Shown here one piece after another: positions 6,040-13,254 of a stretch of DNA of 13,445 nt (the stretch's first letter is position 1; each line of letters starts with the position of its first letter). A program made the translations under genes and the position numbers. The notes beneath the pieces are model-generated. The model had not been told where the DNA came from and searched no databases. It was given only the letters and a program-made list of their open reading frames with translations. The stretch is from Candidatus Aminicenantota bacterium (lineage in GTDB: Bacteria > Acidobacteriota > Aminicenantia > JAMOAD01): positions 1 through 13,445 of the forward strand of contig JAMOUT010000024.1 of assembly GCA_027061995.1 (NCBI GenBank). The letters are read 5' to 3'.

Positions 6040-7308
6040 CTACTTCCCTCTGATTTCAGATAGTTTAATAAAAGGGAAAATAAAGATTGCTATTAGAGAG
6101 ACTGTAATAATAGCAACATGGACACCTGCATATTGAGCCACAGCTCCCATTAAAAAGGAGAAAAAGGCTGTAAAAATAGTCTTAAGCTGGGATTCACCCG
6201 AAAGTCCTGTAGCCATAACATTGAGAGAAATCAGATCACTTATATATCCGACATTTAAAGGTTTCCTGAGATTTTCAATCAAATACATCATAATAAAAAA
6301 CAGTATGGAGATAAGATAAAATTTAAGATACAGAAAGATTCCCGATAATAATAACAACATTGTTCCGATAAAATATGTCATATTAATGCCTGAACTTATA
6401 TGTTTTACCTTATTTGAGAATGTCCCGGATTTTCTTGCCGTATAGGAAGTCATCAGATAGATAAAAAAATAGACCATTCCTATTATAATGGTTGTCCTTT
6501 GTTTACTTGAGAGAGCAAGAAACACAGGAATAGTCAGAGCATAAGATTTAATCATAGGTTGAATATAATCCTTTGTGCTTTTATAGAGAGCGCTGAATAC
6601 CGATGAGTTAAAGAGTGCTTTTATTATTAGTCTGTTTTTAAAAATAGATATGAAATCATTTGTTGTTTTAACGGCGGCATCAATCATATTCTTAAAAAAG
6701 TTTCCATCCCCCCTTTTTTCAGACAGACCGTCAAGTTCCTTAGGATATGACAGCATTAGAATTAATTCCAAAAGATAGGGGATAATCGAAGCTAAAAATA
6801 CTATCCTGTAAGAACCTCTGAAAAACACGAGCCCCATTGCTATTAAAGCTGAAAATGCGGAGCCTAATTGAGAAGCGCTTCTCGTATATCCGTAATAATG
6901 AACTTTATAATCTCTTAATCCTTTCATATCAAGATATGTTAATATCATCGCTTTATGAGTCCCCGTCCTGAATGCTTCCCCGAAAGAGAAAAATATCATC
7001 GCAATAGCATATTGAAAAAAACCGGGGAAAAAATAGAAAACAGCGAAAGAGATTATATATGATATAAAGGAGAAAATCATGGCTCTTCTCCTACCATAAC
7101 TATCGGCAATAATACCGGTGGGAAGTTCAAGTATATTCACGGCAATCTCCCTTATGGAAAAAAGAATTCCTATCTCAATATAACTGATTCCCATTTCAAG
7201 GAAAAACAGAATAATAAAAGGATCGAAGAATCTCAGGTTTTTCAAAAAACCATAGGCGGAAAATTTATAAAATTGTAAATCTTTGGGGAAATTATTATCG
7301 CCTTTCAT
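6040..7308 (-). CDS. Major facilitator superfamily transporter
   Basis: A 422-residue integral membrane protein with about twelve hydrophobic helices, the usual MFS size. The loop after helix 2 carries the motif A signature Glu-Leu-Pro-Thr-Gly-Ile-Ile-Ala-Asp-Ser-Tyr-Gly-Arg-Arg-Arg at 61-75, common in drug-efflux-like and uncharacterised MFS branches. A soluble central loop at about 195-215 (Pro-Lys-Glu-Leu-Asp-Gly-Leu) separates the two halves. The substrate cannot be told. It is a single gene: its promoter is at 7315-7343 and the pckA promoter lies downstream. No Shine-Dalgarno precedes the ATG, and the -10 box ends only six bases upstream of it, so the message may be leaderless. No good alternative start occurs in the first 20 codons. 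Confidence 0.9.
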   Translation of the reverse strand: MKGDNNFPKDLQFYKFSAYGFLKNLRFFDPFIILFFLEMGISYIEIGILFSIREIAVNILELPTGIIADSYGRRRAMIFSFISYIISFAVFYFFPGFFQYAIAMIFFSFGEAFRTGTHKAMILTYLDMKGLRDYKVHYYGYTRSASQLGSAFSALIAMGLVFFRGSYRIVFLASIIPYLLELILMLSYPKELDGLSEKRGDGNFFKNMIDAAVKTTNDFISIFKNRLIIKALFNSSVFSALYKSTKDYIQPMIKSYALTIPVFLALSSKQRTTIIIGMVYFFIYLMTSYTARKSGTFSNKVKHISSGINMTYFIGTMLLLLSGIFLYLKFYLISILFFIMMYLIENLRKPLNVGYISDLISLNVMATGLSGESQLKTIFTAFFSFLMGAVAQYAGVHVAIITVSLIAIFIFPFIKLSEIRGK

Positions 7309-7314
7309 ATCGCT

Positions 7315-7343
7315 ATTATAATATCATAATAAATGATTATCAA
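7315..7343 (-). promoter_or_regulatory. Promoter of the MFS gene, almost touching the start codon
   Basis: On the minus strand TTGATA (7343-7338) and TATAAT (7320-7315) are 17 bases apart. Only six bases (AGCGAT) separate the -10 box from the ATG, so initiation at the usual distance would start at the start codon itself. Confidence 0.6.
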
Positions 7344-7434
7344 TACTACTATAATCTCAGTTCTCATAAATAAAAATTATTATATGATTATATATAAAAT
7401 TATATATTCCATTTTAAAATGAGGGAAAATCGTA

Positions 7435-7440
7435 TATAAT
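7435..7440 (+). promoter_or_regulatory. -10 box of the TPR protein gene
   Basis: TATAAT lies 26 bases before the ATG at 7467, with AGAGG between as ribosome binding site. The matching -35 region (TTTTAA at 7412-7417) is poor. The 158-base divergent intergenic region 7309-7466 is nearly pure A and T and holds this and the opposing MFS promoter; nothing else is seen in it. Confidence 0.4.
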
Positions 7441-7466
7441 TTGAAATTAGGTGAAAGAGGTTAAAT

Positions 7467-8384
7467 ATGAAAAAATATCTGTTTATTTTTATTTTGTTTG
7501 TTTTTTCAGGTTTTTTATTTTCTCAGGCATATATTGGAAATAATATAATAAAAGGTTATATCCTGTCCGCTGATAATAATCCCGTGGAAAAAGCTCTGGT
7601 TAATTTTTACAATATAAAGTTAAAAGAAGGGTTTAATGTTAACACTGATAAAAGGGGTAAATTCAAATCTCCGGCAATCATTAAAGGGTTATGGAGAATA
7701 AGAATATATAAGGATGGTTTTCTTCCGAAAGAATTGTTTATATATACAAAAGAAAAAAAAACAATATTAGACAAAATCATTTTAAAAAAACCACATGAAA
7801 AAGCTGATGAATCAACTGCGGAACAATTGGACAAAGCCGTTAAATTTTTCATAAAGAATAAATATAAAAAAGCAATAAAAATTTATGAAAAACTTATAAA
7901 AGAAAATCAAAAACCGGAATATATAAGTATTTTACTCGGTGAAAGCTATTATTATAACGGGGAATATGATAAAGCCATACCCTGTTTTTCGGAAGCTTTA
8001 AAAAATAATGATAGAATTGATTTGACAATAAAAATCATTGATTGTTTCATGGAAAAAGGGGAAGGGGAAAAAAGCTTAAAATATATTAAAAAACTTGATA
8101 TTAATAAGATAGAAAACCCGTTTATACTGTCAGATATAGGAATCTTTTTTTATAAAAGGGGGGAATTTGAAAAAGCAAACCTGTTTTTGGAAAGAGGGAT
8201 AAAAATTTACCCTGAAAATTCGGAAGCATATTATTACCTCGGTTTATCTTACACCAGCATCAACAAACCCGAGAAAGCCGTTCAATATTTAAAAAGATTC
8301 ATAGAGCTTGAGCCTGATTCTCCCGATGTTGTTGTAGCCGATAGCATTATCAATTCATTTAAAGATTTTAATGAGAATAGATAA
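7467..8384 (+). CDS. Secreted TPR protein with an N-terminal carboxypeptidase-regulatory-like domain
   Basis: A 305-residue exported protein. Residues 1-21 form a signal peptide (Met-Lys-Lys, hydrophobic core, Ser-Gln-Ala before a likely cut at 21/22; no lipobox Cys). Residues about 25-105 resemble a carboxypeptidase-regulatory-like beta-sandwich (Lys-Gly-Tyr-Ile-Leu-Ser-Ala-Asp-Asn-Asn-Pro-Val, then Thr-Asp-Lys-Arg-Gly-Lys-Phe). From about 115 to 300 there are four or five tetratricopeptide repeats; the clearest units are at 116-146, 149-179, 217-247 and 250-282 (Ala-Tyr-Tyr-Tyr-Leu-Gly-Leu-Ser-Tyr). Such proteins act as extracytoplasmic protein-binding scaffolds; the partner is unknown. It is the only full-length plus-strand gene with recognisable domains here, with its own promoter, and it converges on the phosphatase gene. 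Confidence 0.85.
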   Translation: MKKYLFIFILFVFSGFLFSQAYIGNNIIKGYILSADNNPVEKALVNFYNIKLKEGFNVNTDKRGKFKSPAIIKGLWRIRIYKDGFLPKELFIYTKEKKTILDKIILKKPHEKADESTAEQLDKAVKFFIKNKYKKAIKIYEKLIKENQKPEYISILLGESYYYNGEYDKAIPCFSEALKNNDRIDLTIKIIDCFMEKGEGEKSLKYIKKLDINKIENPFILSDIGIFFYKRGEFEKANLFLERGIKIYPENSEAYYYLGLSYTSINKPEKAVQYLKRFIELEPDSPDVVVADSIINSFKDFNENR

Positions 8385-8386
8385 AG

Positions 8387-8406
8387 TAATAATAAATTAA
8401 TTATTA
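8387..8406. terminator. AT-only hairpin between convergent genes
   Basis: TAATAAT (8387-8393), a six-base loop and ATTATTA (8400-8406) form a symmetrical hairpin two bases after the TPR gene stop. It faces the end of the phosphatase gene at 8454 and could serve both directions. With no G-C pairs it is weak. Confidence 0.25.
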
Positions 8407-8453
8407 TATATCCCGCCCGAATTATAATCTTATTAAGAATAAAATAAAACGGA

Positions 8454-9797
8454 TTAGTCGCTTTTCACTATTTCCACAAGTGTGAAATCATCCTTTAATC
8501 TCTTAACAGGAGCAAAAGATAATAACTCTTTTTTAATTTTTTCCATATCACCATTATGTTTTTTAATAAGAGTTTTAACGCCTTCGATTCCAATCTCTTT
8601 CCCGTTAATCTCAAATTCGGATACCCCGTCTGTGAAAAGGATTATTTTATCCCCTTTTTCCATGTTTATAATCCCACCGGTTCCATCTATATGTTCAAAA
8701 AGTCCCAAAATATAAGAGCCTTTATGAAGCTCCTCAATCTTTCCGTTATTTCGATATAAAATTCCCGGAAGATGCCCCGCATTATAATATTCTAACCTAT
8801 CCTTCCCTTTTTTTAATTTCAGTATTATGAAACTCATATACATCTCATTTTTGGTAATGGACAGTAAAACAGTGTTTATTCTTTTTATAATCTCTTCAAG
8901 AGAAGTTTTTGAATTGAGCAATATAGCCCTTATGCTTGCCTGTGATGATGCCATAATAAAAGCTGCGGACAAACCTTTTCCCGAAACATCACCTATTGTT
9001 ATATATAACTCATCACCAATCTCAATAAAATCATAAAGATCCCCCCCTACTTCATAAGAGGACAATGAAGTTGCATTTATCAGTAAATCATCCCACTCAG
9101 GCTTATCTTCAGGAAGCATCCTTTTCTGGATTTTTCTCGCTATCTGAAACTCTTTTTCCAACCTTTCTTTTTCAAGAAAATCCCTGTATAAATCTATGTT
9201 TTCCAAGATAATAAGAATCTGCGTTACTACGGTTTCTATAAATTCGGTATCCCTCTCTTTTAATTCCTCCCCATTAATTTTATTCCCCGCTATTATACCT
9301 ATCCCCCTTTTTTTGGTAAAAGAATAATAAAAAGTGTATATTTTATCAAGTTTAATTTTATCTTTTACAGGATTTACATTACCACTTATTTTGGATATAA
9401 TCTCACCAATCAATTTCTCCTTATCATATCTTATCCCTTTGTTTTCAAGGATATTAACACTATCCCCTTCAACTTTAAAAATTATTATTTTACTGACTCC
9501 CAATTGCCCCATTATTATATTTCTTAAAAGATTAATTATATTAGAGACTTTGAAATTTGAAAAAGACATTGAGGTTAATTCAAATATCGAATCTATCTCA
9601 AGCTCTTTAAGTAAGAGCTTTTTCTCCAATTTAATCAATCTATTGTTAAGTTCACGACAATTTCTGACCAATTCCATGATTTTTAGTATAGGTTCAGGTA
9701 GCGATTTATAATACAAGTATTCTTCGATTTTTTCAGAAGATAAGGATAAAATATTTTCTATCTTTTTAAGCTCTTTTTCATCAAATAATATTTCCAT
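8454..9797 (-). CDS. PP2C-family (SpoIIE/RsbU-like) serine phosphatase with coiled coil and GAF-like sensor
   Basis: Phosphatases of this type dephosphorylate a STAS anti-sigma antagonist in partner switching. Of 447 residues, about 1-75 are helical and coiled-coil-like and 75-200 look like a GAF-type sensor domain. A linker helix, Lys-Glu-Phe-Gln-Ile-Ala-Arg-Lys-Ile-Gln-Lys-Arg-Met-Leu-Pro (215-229), is the conserved entry to the SpoIIE domain. Metal-binding acids are visible: Gly-Gly-Asp-Leu-Tyr-Asp at 251-256, Gly-Asp-Val-Ser-Gly-Lys-Gly at 269-275, Phe-Thr-Asp-Gly-Val at 388-392 and Lys-Asp-Asp-Phe-Thr at 435-439. No membrane segment, so it senses a cytosolic cue. The start (GAGAGGAAAGAGG before ATG) overlaps the end of the HATPase gene by 40 bases. 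Last gene of the ndk operon. Confidence 0.93.
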   Translation of the reverse strand: MEILFDEKELKKIENILSLSSEKIEEYLYYKSLPEPILKIMELVRNCRELNNRLIKLEKKLLLKELEIDSIFELTSMSFSNFKVSNIINLLRNIIMGQLGVSKIIIFKVEGDSVNILENKGIRYDKEKLIGEIISKISGNVNPVKDKIKLDKIYTFYYSFTKKRGIGIIAGNKINGEELKERDTEFIETVVTQILIILENIDLYRDFLEKERLEKEFQIARKIQKRMLPEDKPEWDDLLINATSLSSYEVGGDLYDFIEIGDELYITIGDVSGKGLSAAFIMASSQASIRAILLNSKTSLEEIIKRINTVLLSITKNEMYMSFIILKLKKGKDRLEYYNAGHLPGILYRNNGKIEELHKGSYILGLFEHIDGTGGIINMEKGDKIILFTDGVSEFEINGKEIGIEGVKTLIKKHNGDMEKIKKELLSFAPVKRLKDDFTLVEIVKSD

Positions 9798-10216
9798 CCT
9801 CTTTCCTCTCCCACCGTTAATTCATCTACAAATTTGCGAATAAGAAAAATACCGAATCCCCCTTTTTTCTTTTCTTTCTTCAATTGTTCAATATCCTTAA
9901 CTTTATACTCATCAAGGTTAAAACCCACCCCTTTGTGTTTCAACTTCATTGTAAGAACCCCATTTTCAAACAAAAATTCAATAATTATAACCTTATCTTT
10001 CCTATTATCATAAGAATATTTAATTATGTTTGTCAAAGCTTCTTCTATTGATACTGCTATCTTTTTACAACTTTTATCATCAAAACCGGAAATTTTTGCA
10101 AAAGAATTCGCTATTGATAAAACATAGGGAATATAATCAATATCCGAATGGATTTTTACCGAAAGATCAGCTGCCATCTGTTTTAAAACTTTGGATACCG
10201 GAGTTTTTATCATCAA
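9758..10216 (-). CDS. Anti-sigma-factor-type serine kinase (RsbW/SpoIIAB-like HATPase) with altered G1 box
   Basis: Such proteins bind a sigma factor or other target and phosphorylate the STAS partner with ATP. The 152 residues hold an HATPase_c_2 fold: N box Glu-Glu-Ala-Leu-Thr-Asn at 58-63, G1-type Lys-Gly-Val-Gly-Phe at 95-99, and a G2-type Gly-Gly-Phe-Gly-Ile-Phe-Leu-Ile at 119-126. The G1 Asp that contacts adenine in this family is replaced by His94, so ATP binding may be weakened or different. The furthest-upstream start is a TTG at 10216 followed by an ATG; no strong ribosome binding site is seen, and Met14 (ATG at 10177) is possible. The frame overlaps the STAS gene by up to 50 bases and the phosphatase gene by 40, which points to coupled translation of the three partners. 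Confidence 0.88.
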   Translation of the reverse strand: MMIKTPVSKVLKQMAADLSVKIHSDIDYIPYVLSIANSFAKISGFDDKSCKKIAVSIEEALTNIIKYSYDNRKDKVIIIEFLFENGVLTMKLKHKGVGFNLDEYKVKDIEQLKKEKKKGGFGIFLIRKFVDELTVGEERGWKYYLMKKSLKR

Positions 10217-10532
10217 AAAACTTTATTATCTTCGGAAATCCCGTAATCTCAAATATCTCTTCAACAATCGAATTATTCTTTAGAAAGATTCTTATATCCC
10301 CCCCCTTTTCTCTAGCATCCTCCACATAACCTATAATAACACCAAGACCTATACTTGATATATAATCAAGATTACACAAATCCAAAATTATTTTCGGATT
10401 CTCATCTATCGTATCTCTGAGTATTGTCTCAAATTCAGGAGCCGTATAAGCATTAAGACTTCCGGAAAGTTTGATTATAGTTACCTCTTCAACTACCTCT
10501 TTATGTATATTCAATCCTTTTTTATCCATCAT
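10167..10532 (-). CDS. STAS-domain anti-sigma factor antagonist (RsbV/SpoIIAA-like)
   Basis: In its unphosphorylated form this protein would bind the HATPase kinase and free its target; the kinase phosphorylates a Ser and the PP2C enzyme removes the phosphate. The 121 residues have the STAS outline: [10 protein letters not shown] at 22-31, Ile-Ile-Leu-Asp-Leu at 48-52, and Tyr-Ile-Ser-Ser-Ile-Gly-Leu-Gly at 57-64. Ser60 aligns with the phosphorylated Ser58 of B. subtilis SpoIIAA. Its ATG at 10532 overlaps the ndk stop (ATGA), with a second ATG immediately after. The last dozen residues after the STAS core look disordered and coincide with the overlap with the kinase gene. Confidence 0.93.
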   Translation of the reverse strand: MMDKKGLNIHKEVVEEVTIIKLSGSLNAYTAPEFETILRDTIDENPKIILDLCNLDYISSIGLGVIIGYVEDAREKGGDIRIFLKNNSIVEEIFEITGFPKIIKFFDDKNSGIQSFKTDGS

Positions 10533-10942
10533 ACTCTTTCTATAAAATTAAAGAAAAAATTGATCTCTTTTTCCGCATTCTCTTTTGAGTCAGAACCATG
10601 AACAGCATTATTTTGAATCGAAGAGGCAAACATCTTCCTTATTGTTCCTTCATCCGCATTGGCGGGATCAGTGGCTCCCATAATTTTTCTCCAATGAGAT
10701 ACCGCATCCTCCCTTTCAAGGAGAAGAACAACAACAGGACCAGACACCATAAATTTAACAAGTTCTTCATAAAAAGGTTTATCTTTATGAACAGCATAAA
10801 ACGCTTTTGCATTATTTACGGTTAAATTAAGTATTTTTAACCCTTTTATTGTAAAACCTTCCTCTTCTACTCTTGATATTATTTTACCGACAACTTTTTT
10901 TCCTACTGCATCAGGTTTTATTATTCCGAGTGTTTGTTCCAT
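10529..10942 (-). CDS. ndk: Nucleoside diphosphate kinase
   Basis: Transfers the gamma phosphate of ATP to NDPs through a phosphohistidine, balancing cellular NTP and dNTP pools. The 137 residues are the usual bacterial length. Visible are the start [10 protein letters not shown] at 4-13, Gly-Ala-Thr-Asp-Pro-Ala at 89-94, Gly-Thr-Ile-Arg at 99-102, and the active site Asn-Ala-Val-His-Gly-Ser-Asp-Ser at 112-119 with phosphoryl-carrying His115. Residue 106 is Ala in Met-Phe-Ala-Ser-Ser-Ile, as usual for the family. GAGAGGTG precedes the ATG. It heads an operon with three partner-switching genes; the stop and the STAS start share ATGA, so coupling is tight. Confidence 0.97.
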   Translation of the reverse strand: MEQTLGIIKPDAVGKKVVGKIISRVEEEGFTIKGLKILNLTVNNAKAFYAVHKDKPFYEELVKFMVSGPVVVLLLEREDAVSHWRKIMGATDPANADEGTIRKMFASSIQNNAVHGSDSKENAEKEINFFFNFIERV

Positions 10943-10962
10943 TTTTCACCTCTCTTTCTTAT

Positions 10963-10988
10963 ATTATAATAATAATTTATTGTATCAA
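10963..10988 (-). promoter_or_regulatory. Possible promoter of the ndk operon
   Basis: On the minus strand TATAAT (10968-10963) lies 20 bases before the ndk ATG, in front of GAGAGG. Two TTGATA boxes occur upstream, at 14 bases (10988-10983) and 22 bases (10996-10991), neither an ideal spacing. The -10 box is convincing, the -35 choice is not. Confidence 0.4.
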
Positions 10989-11004
10989 TTTATCAAATAA
11001 ATTT

Positions 11005-11066
11005 CCAGCCGCCAATTTTGCCGGCAGCAAAAGGAATACAGCCGGAATCAAGGAAGTTACCGGAGT
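11005..11066. repeat. Less AT-rich intergenic patch with small inverted repeats
   Basis: In the gap between the asparaginase remnant and ndk (10943-11176), this stretch is clearly richer in G and C than anything intergenic nearby. It holds TTTTGC-CGGCA-GCAAAA (11016-11032) and several GCCGG/CCGG motifs, with CCGG at both ends of 11042-11063. Both strands are open but encode only short nonsense-like peptides. It may be a relic of a dispersed intergenic repeat or small mobile element. The rest of the gap is AT-rich and I see nothing else in it apart from the ndk promoter. Confidence 0.3.
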
Positions 11067-11176
11067 TTCTTATCATTATAAATAGAAACTTTTAAAACCG
11101 CACTAACCTCAAAGCTTTCATTATATAACTGATAATTGATACAATCAAAATCATATAAAAAATCGTGCCATACATA

Positions 11177-11326
11177 TTAAAAAAATATAATATCCATATC
11201 CGCAACTTCTATGTTTTCCAACATTTGAACGGATTCCTCTTTATTTGCGGGAGGGATTAGAACTCCCTCTTTGTTTTTTTTCATAATTATTGTTCCACCG
11301 CAAAATATAATCAAAATTTTTTTCAT
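11177..11326 (-). pseudogene. ansA: N-terminal remnant of a type I L-asparaginase
   Basis: A 49-codon frame whose product begins [15 protein letters not shown]. This is the N-terminal signature of cytosolic asparaginases (Thr/Cys-Gly-Gly-Thr-Ile with the nucleophile Thr12 here). Val-Leu-Ile-Pro-Pro and Met-Leu-Glu-Asn-Ile-Glu follow, with family-like spacing, up to about residue 45. It then stops at TAA 11179-11177, where a complete enzyme needs roughly 280 further residues. None of the downstream frames resumes the family. The ATG overlaps the queH stop (ATGA), so it was once the last gene of this operon. A 3' deletion is the simplest explanation; the product would be inactive. Confidence 0.7.
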
Positions 11327-11964
11327 AAATCCTCCGATTTATCCGAAATATCGGAAGGGATGGAATATAAACATCCGCAATAATGTTGTCTGTAAATATT
11401 AAGTTTTTTGCTTATTCGGACACTGTAAAGATAACCATTTTCTTTTTTAAAATTTTCTTCTACGAATTTTACCCCTGTTTTTTTCTCGAGAGTTTTACCT
11501 ATCCTATTTATAATTTTATGATTCATATGAGGTGATACTGTCAGAGTTGTTGTAAAATACGGGATATTAAGTTCTTTTGCTTTTTGAGCTGTTTTAAGAA
11601 GTCTAAGACTATAGCATATATAACATCTTCTTCCCCCTTCCGGTTCATCCTTTAATTTCTCCGTTTTTTTAAACCAAAATTCGGGATTATATTCCCCCTC
11701 CATAACTTTAAAATCAAAAAATTCCGAAAGTTTTAAGAGTTCCCGATATCTTCTTTTGTATTCTTTTTCAGGGTATATATTCGGATTATAAAAGTATGAG
11801 ATAACTTCGGTTTTATAATGATATTTTAATTTTAGAATAACTCCCGAAGCGCATGGAGCGCAACATGTATGAAGTAAAACTTTACTGTTTTCCTTCATAT
11901 AATTTTTTTTCTTAAACCCTTTATAACCGATATCTTTTAAAAGTATCTCTATCTTTTTATTCAT
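11323..11964 (-). CDS. queH: Epoxyqueuosine reductase QueH
   Basis: QueH (formerly DUF208) reduces epoxyqueuosine to queuosine in the wobble base of GUN tRNAs, and is unrelated to the cobalamin-dependent QueG. The 213 residues carry the family cysteines: Leu-Leu-His-Thr-Cys-Cys-Ala-Pro-Cys with Cys34, Cys35 and Cys38; Arg-Arg-Cys-Tyr-Ile-Cys-Tyr with Cys114 and Cys117; and Tyr-Cys-Gly-Cys with Cys196 and Cys198. These supply the Fe-S and metal ligands. Asn-Pro-Asn-Ile-Tyr-Pro at 60-65 is also typical. The N-terminus is about 25 residues longer than usual before the first Cys motif; Met23 is an alternative start, but neither has a strong ribosome binding site. It overlaps the NUDIX gene by eight bases and the asparaginase remnant by ATGA. 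No other queuosine genes are in the window. Confidence 0.95.
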   Translation of the reverse strand: MNKKIEILLKDIGYKGFKKKNYMKENSKVLLHTCCAPCASGVILKLKYHYKTEVISYFYNPNIYPEKEYKRRYRELLKLSEFFDFKVMEGEYNPEFWFKKTEKLKDEPEGGRRCYICYSLRLLKTAQKAKELNIPYFTTTLTVSPHMNHKIINRIGKTLEKKTGVKFVEENFKKENGYLYSVRISKKLNIYRQHYCGCLYSIPSDISDKSEDL

Positions 11965-12415
11965 TTAAAAGATATTTTCCGATAGTATAAAAATCAAGAG
12001 CTTTTTCTTTTAAAAAATTTTTATATTTAAGATAATCAAATATGATTTTTTTGTGATCAAATGCTATGTTCAGTTGTTTTATCTCTTCTATGGAAAACCA
12101 TTTAGCCTGTTTTGCATCATCCATCCCTTTAGCTTCCCCTTTTCCTTTGGCAATAAAAACGAAGGTTATAGTATGAGCTCTCTTATCTCTTTCAGGGTTT
12201 GAATATGCTTTAAAAGGTGATATAAGCTCAATATCAAGATTTGTTTCCTCCTTTCCCTCCCTTTTTGCCGCATGTTCAAGAGATTCCCCGTAATCAACAA
12301 AACCTCCGGGTAAAGCCCAACCGTGAGGGATATTTTTCCTTTCTATCAAGAGAATCTCGTTTTTGTGATTTTCAATTATCAGATCAACTGTGGGAAAAGG
12401 GTTTTTATAATTCAT
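11957..12415 (-). CDS. NUDIX hydrolase
   Basis: A pyrophosphohydrolase of nucleoside-diphosphate-X compounds, 152 residues. The Nudix box runs from Gly38 (Gly-Phe-Val-Asp-Tyr-Gly-Glu44) to Arg52-Glu53-Gly-Lys-Glu56-Glu57-Thr-Asn-Leu, so the catalytic Glu residues are present. Two positions differ from consensus: Gly54 for the usual hydrophobic residue and Asn59 for the final Gly. The pattern Pro-His-Gly-Trp-Ala-Leu-Pro-Gly-Gly before the box and [10 protein letters not shown] after it resembles ADP-ribose pyrophosphatase or NMNAT-associated NUDIX proteins, but substrate cannot be fixed. Its start shares ATGA with the membrane protein stop, and its end overlaps queH, so it is inside a coupled operon. 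Confidence 0.92.
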   Translation of the reverse strand: MNYKNPFPTVDLIIENHKNEILLIERKNIPHGWALPGGFVDYGESLEHAAKREGKEETNLDIELISPFKAYSNPERDKRAHTITFVFIAKGKGEAKGMDDAKQAKWFSIEEIKQLNIAFDHKKIIFDYLKYKNFLKEKALDFYTIGKYLLNE

Positions 12416-13251
12416 CGTTTTCCGCCTGTAGTTATCTTCATTTTTGAATAATCAAGAGTTGAACCGAGTGTGCTGTGCGGGATAAGATATACTATTGTCA
12501 TCAACAAAAATGCACCTATCACCCATTTTTTACCTTTTGTATCATCATTGGATTTGACTTTTAAAAGGGCGATGAGCCACCCTATTATCGCTATAAGTGT
12601 CTTATTGTCGGTCAAATCATATCCGAAAGGAATCCCCGTCCAAAAAGCTCCGAAAGCGTATTTTTGAACGATCGGACCGAGAATCGCTCCCCCTATGATT
12701 AATGTCCAAAATGTCCATTTAAGATACAATTTAAGATATTCGGGTTTCTTTTTTAATGCTTCGAAAAATGTTCTGACAGCAAACATAAGCGAGAAAAACA
12801 TAAAAAAGATATGAGGAATCAGGATATAAGCCGGAACCTCCCCTTTAAATCTGATAACTATTGATTTACCTTTATGATTAATCCGTTTTTCTCCTGACGA
12901 TGTTATTATTTTTATATGATAATCAAGTTTTCCTGCGGGAGGTTGTGATGGCAAGTATCCTATCAGTTTATTATTCTTTCTTTTCATCTCTACGGCGGTA
13001 AATTCATCATTTGTATTATGTCTTTTGTAAAAAAGGTAAGCTTTTGATATTGTCTTATCATTTTTTAATATTATTCGGCAATTTTTTCTTGTATTATGTG
13101 AGCGAGGTAATCTGTATTTTATGGTATCACCTTTTATTATTATCTTACCTTTTATGGGATAGGTAGGTCCCGTTATTTTTTGAAAAATCGCAAAAAGGAG
13201 AGTTATGATTATAACCGAAAACCATAAAAGAAATTTTTTAAAAAATTTCAT
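12412..13251 (-). CDS. Membrane protein with extracytoplasmic domain and four C-terminal helices, unknown function
   Basis: A 279-residue protein. Residues 7-24 are a signal-anchor helix. About 28-138 form a soluble, strand-rich, basic domain that should lie outside the membrane (Tyr-Pro-Ile-Lys-Gly-Lys-Ile, Leu-Pro-Ser-Gln-Pro-Pro-Ala-Gly). Four more helices follow at about 140-162, 176-198, 216-232 and 241-258. A conserved-looking polar stretch, [16 protein letters not shown], lies between helices 3 and 4 at 202-217. I know of no characterised family with this plan. GGAG lies before the ATG, and the stop overlaps the NUDIX start by ATGA. Confidence 0.8.
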   Translation of the reverse strand: MKFFKKFLLWFSVIIITLLFAIFQKITGPTYPIKGKIIIKGDTIKYRLPRSHNTRKNCRIILKNDKTISKAYLFYKRHNTNDEFTAVEMKRKNNKLIGYLPSQPPAGKLDYHIKIITSSGEKRINHKGKSIVIRFKGEVPAYILIPHIFFMFFSLMFAVRTFFEALKKKPEYLKLYLKWTFWTLIIGGAILGPIVQKYAFGAFWTGIPFGYDLTDNKTLIAIIGWLIALLKVKSNDDTKGKKWVIGAFLLMTIVYLIPHSTLGSTLDYSKMKITTGGKR

Positions 13252-13254
13252 ATT

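Noticed and set aside
9334-9711. Plus-strand ORF of 125 codons inside the phosphatase gene
   Set aside because: It is antisense to a confidently assigned coding frame, and its Leu/Ile/Ser-rich composition is that of an antisense shadow.
11016-11032. Intrinsic terminator between the asparaginase remnant and ndk
   Set aside because: The hairpin TTTTGC-CGGCA-GCAAAA is not followed by a T run on either strand.
10873-11085. Plus-strand ORF of 70 codons across the ndk start and upstream gap
   Set aside because: It runs antisense to the ndk start and promoter, has no ribosome binding site and a low-complexity Ile/Phe/Leu composition.
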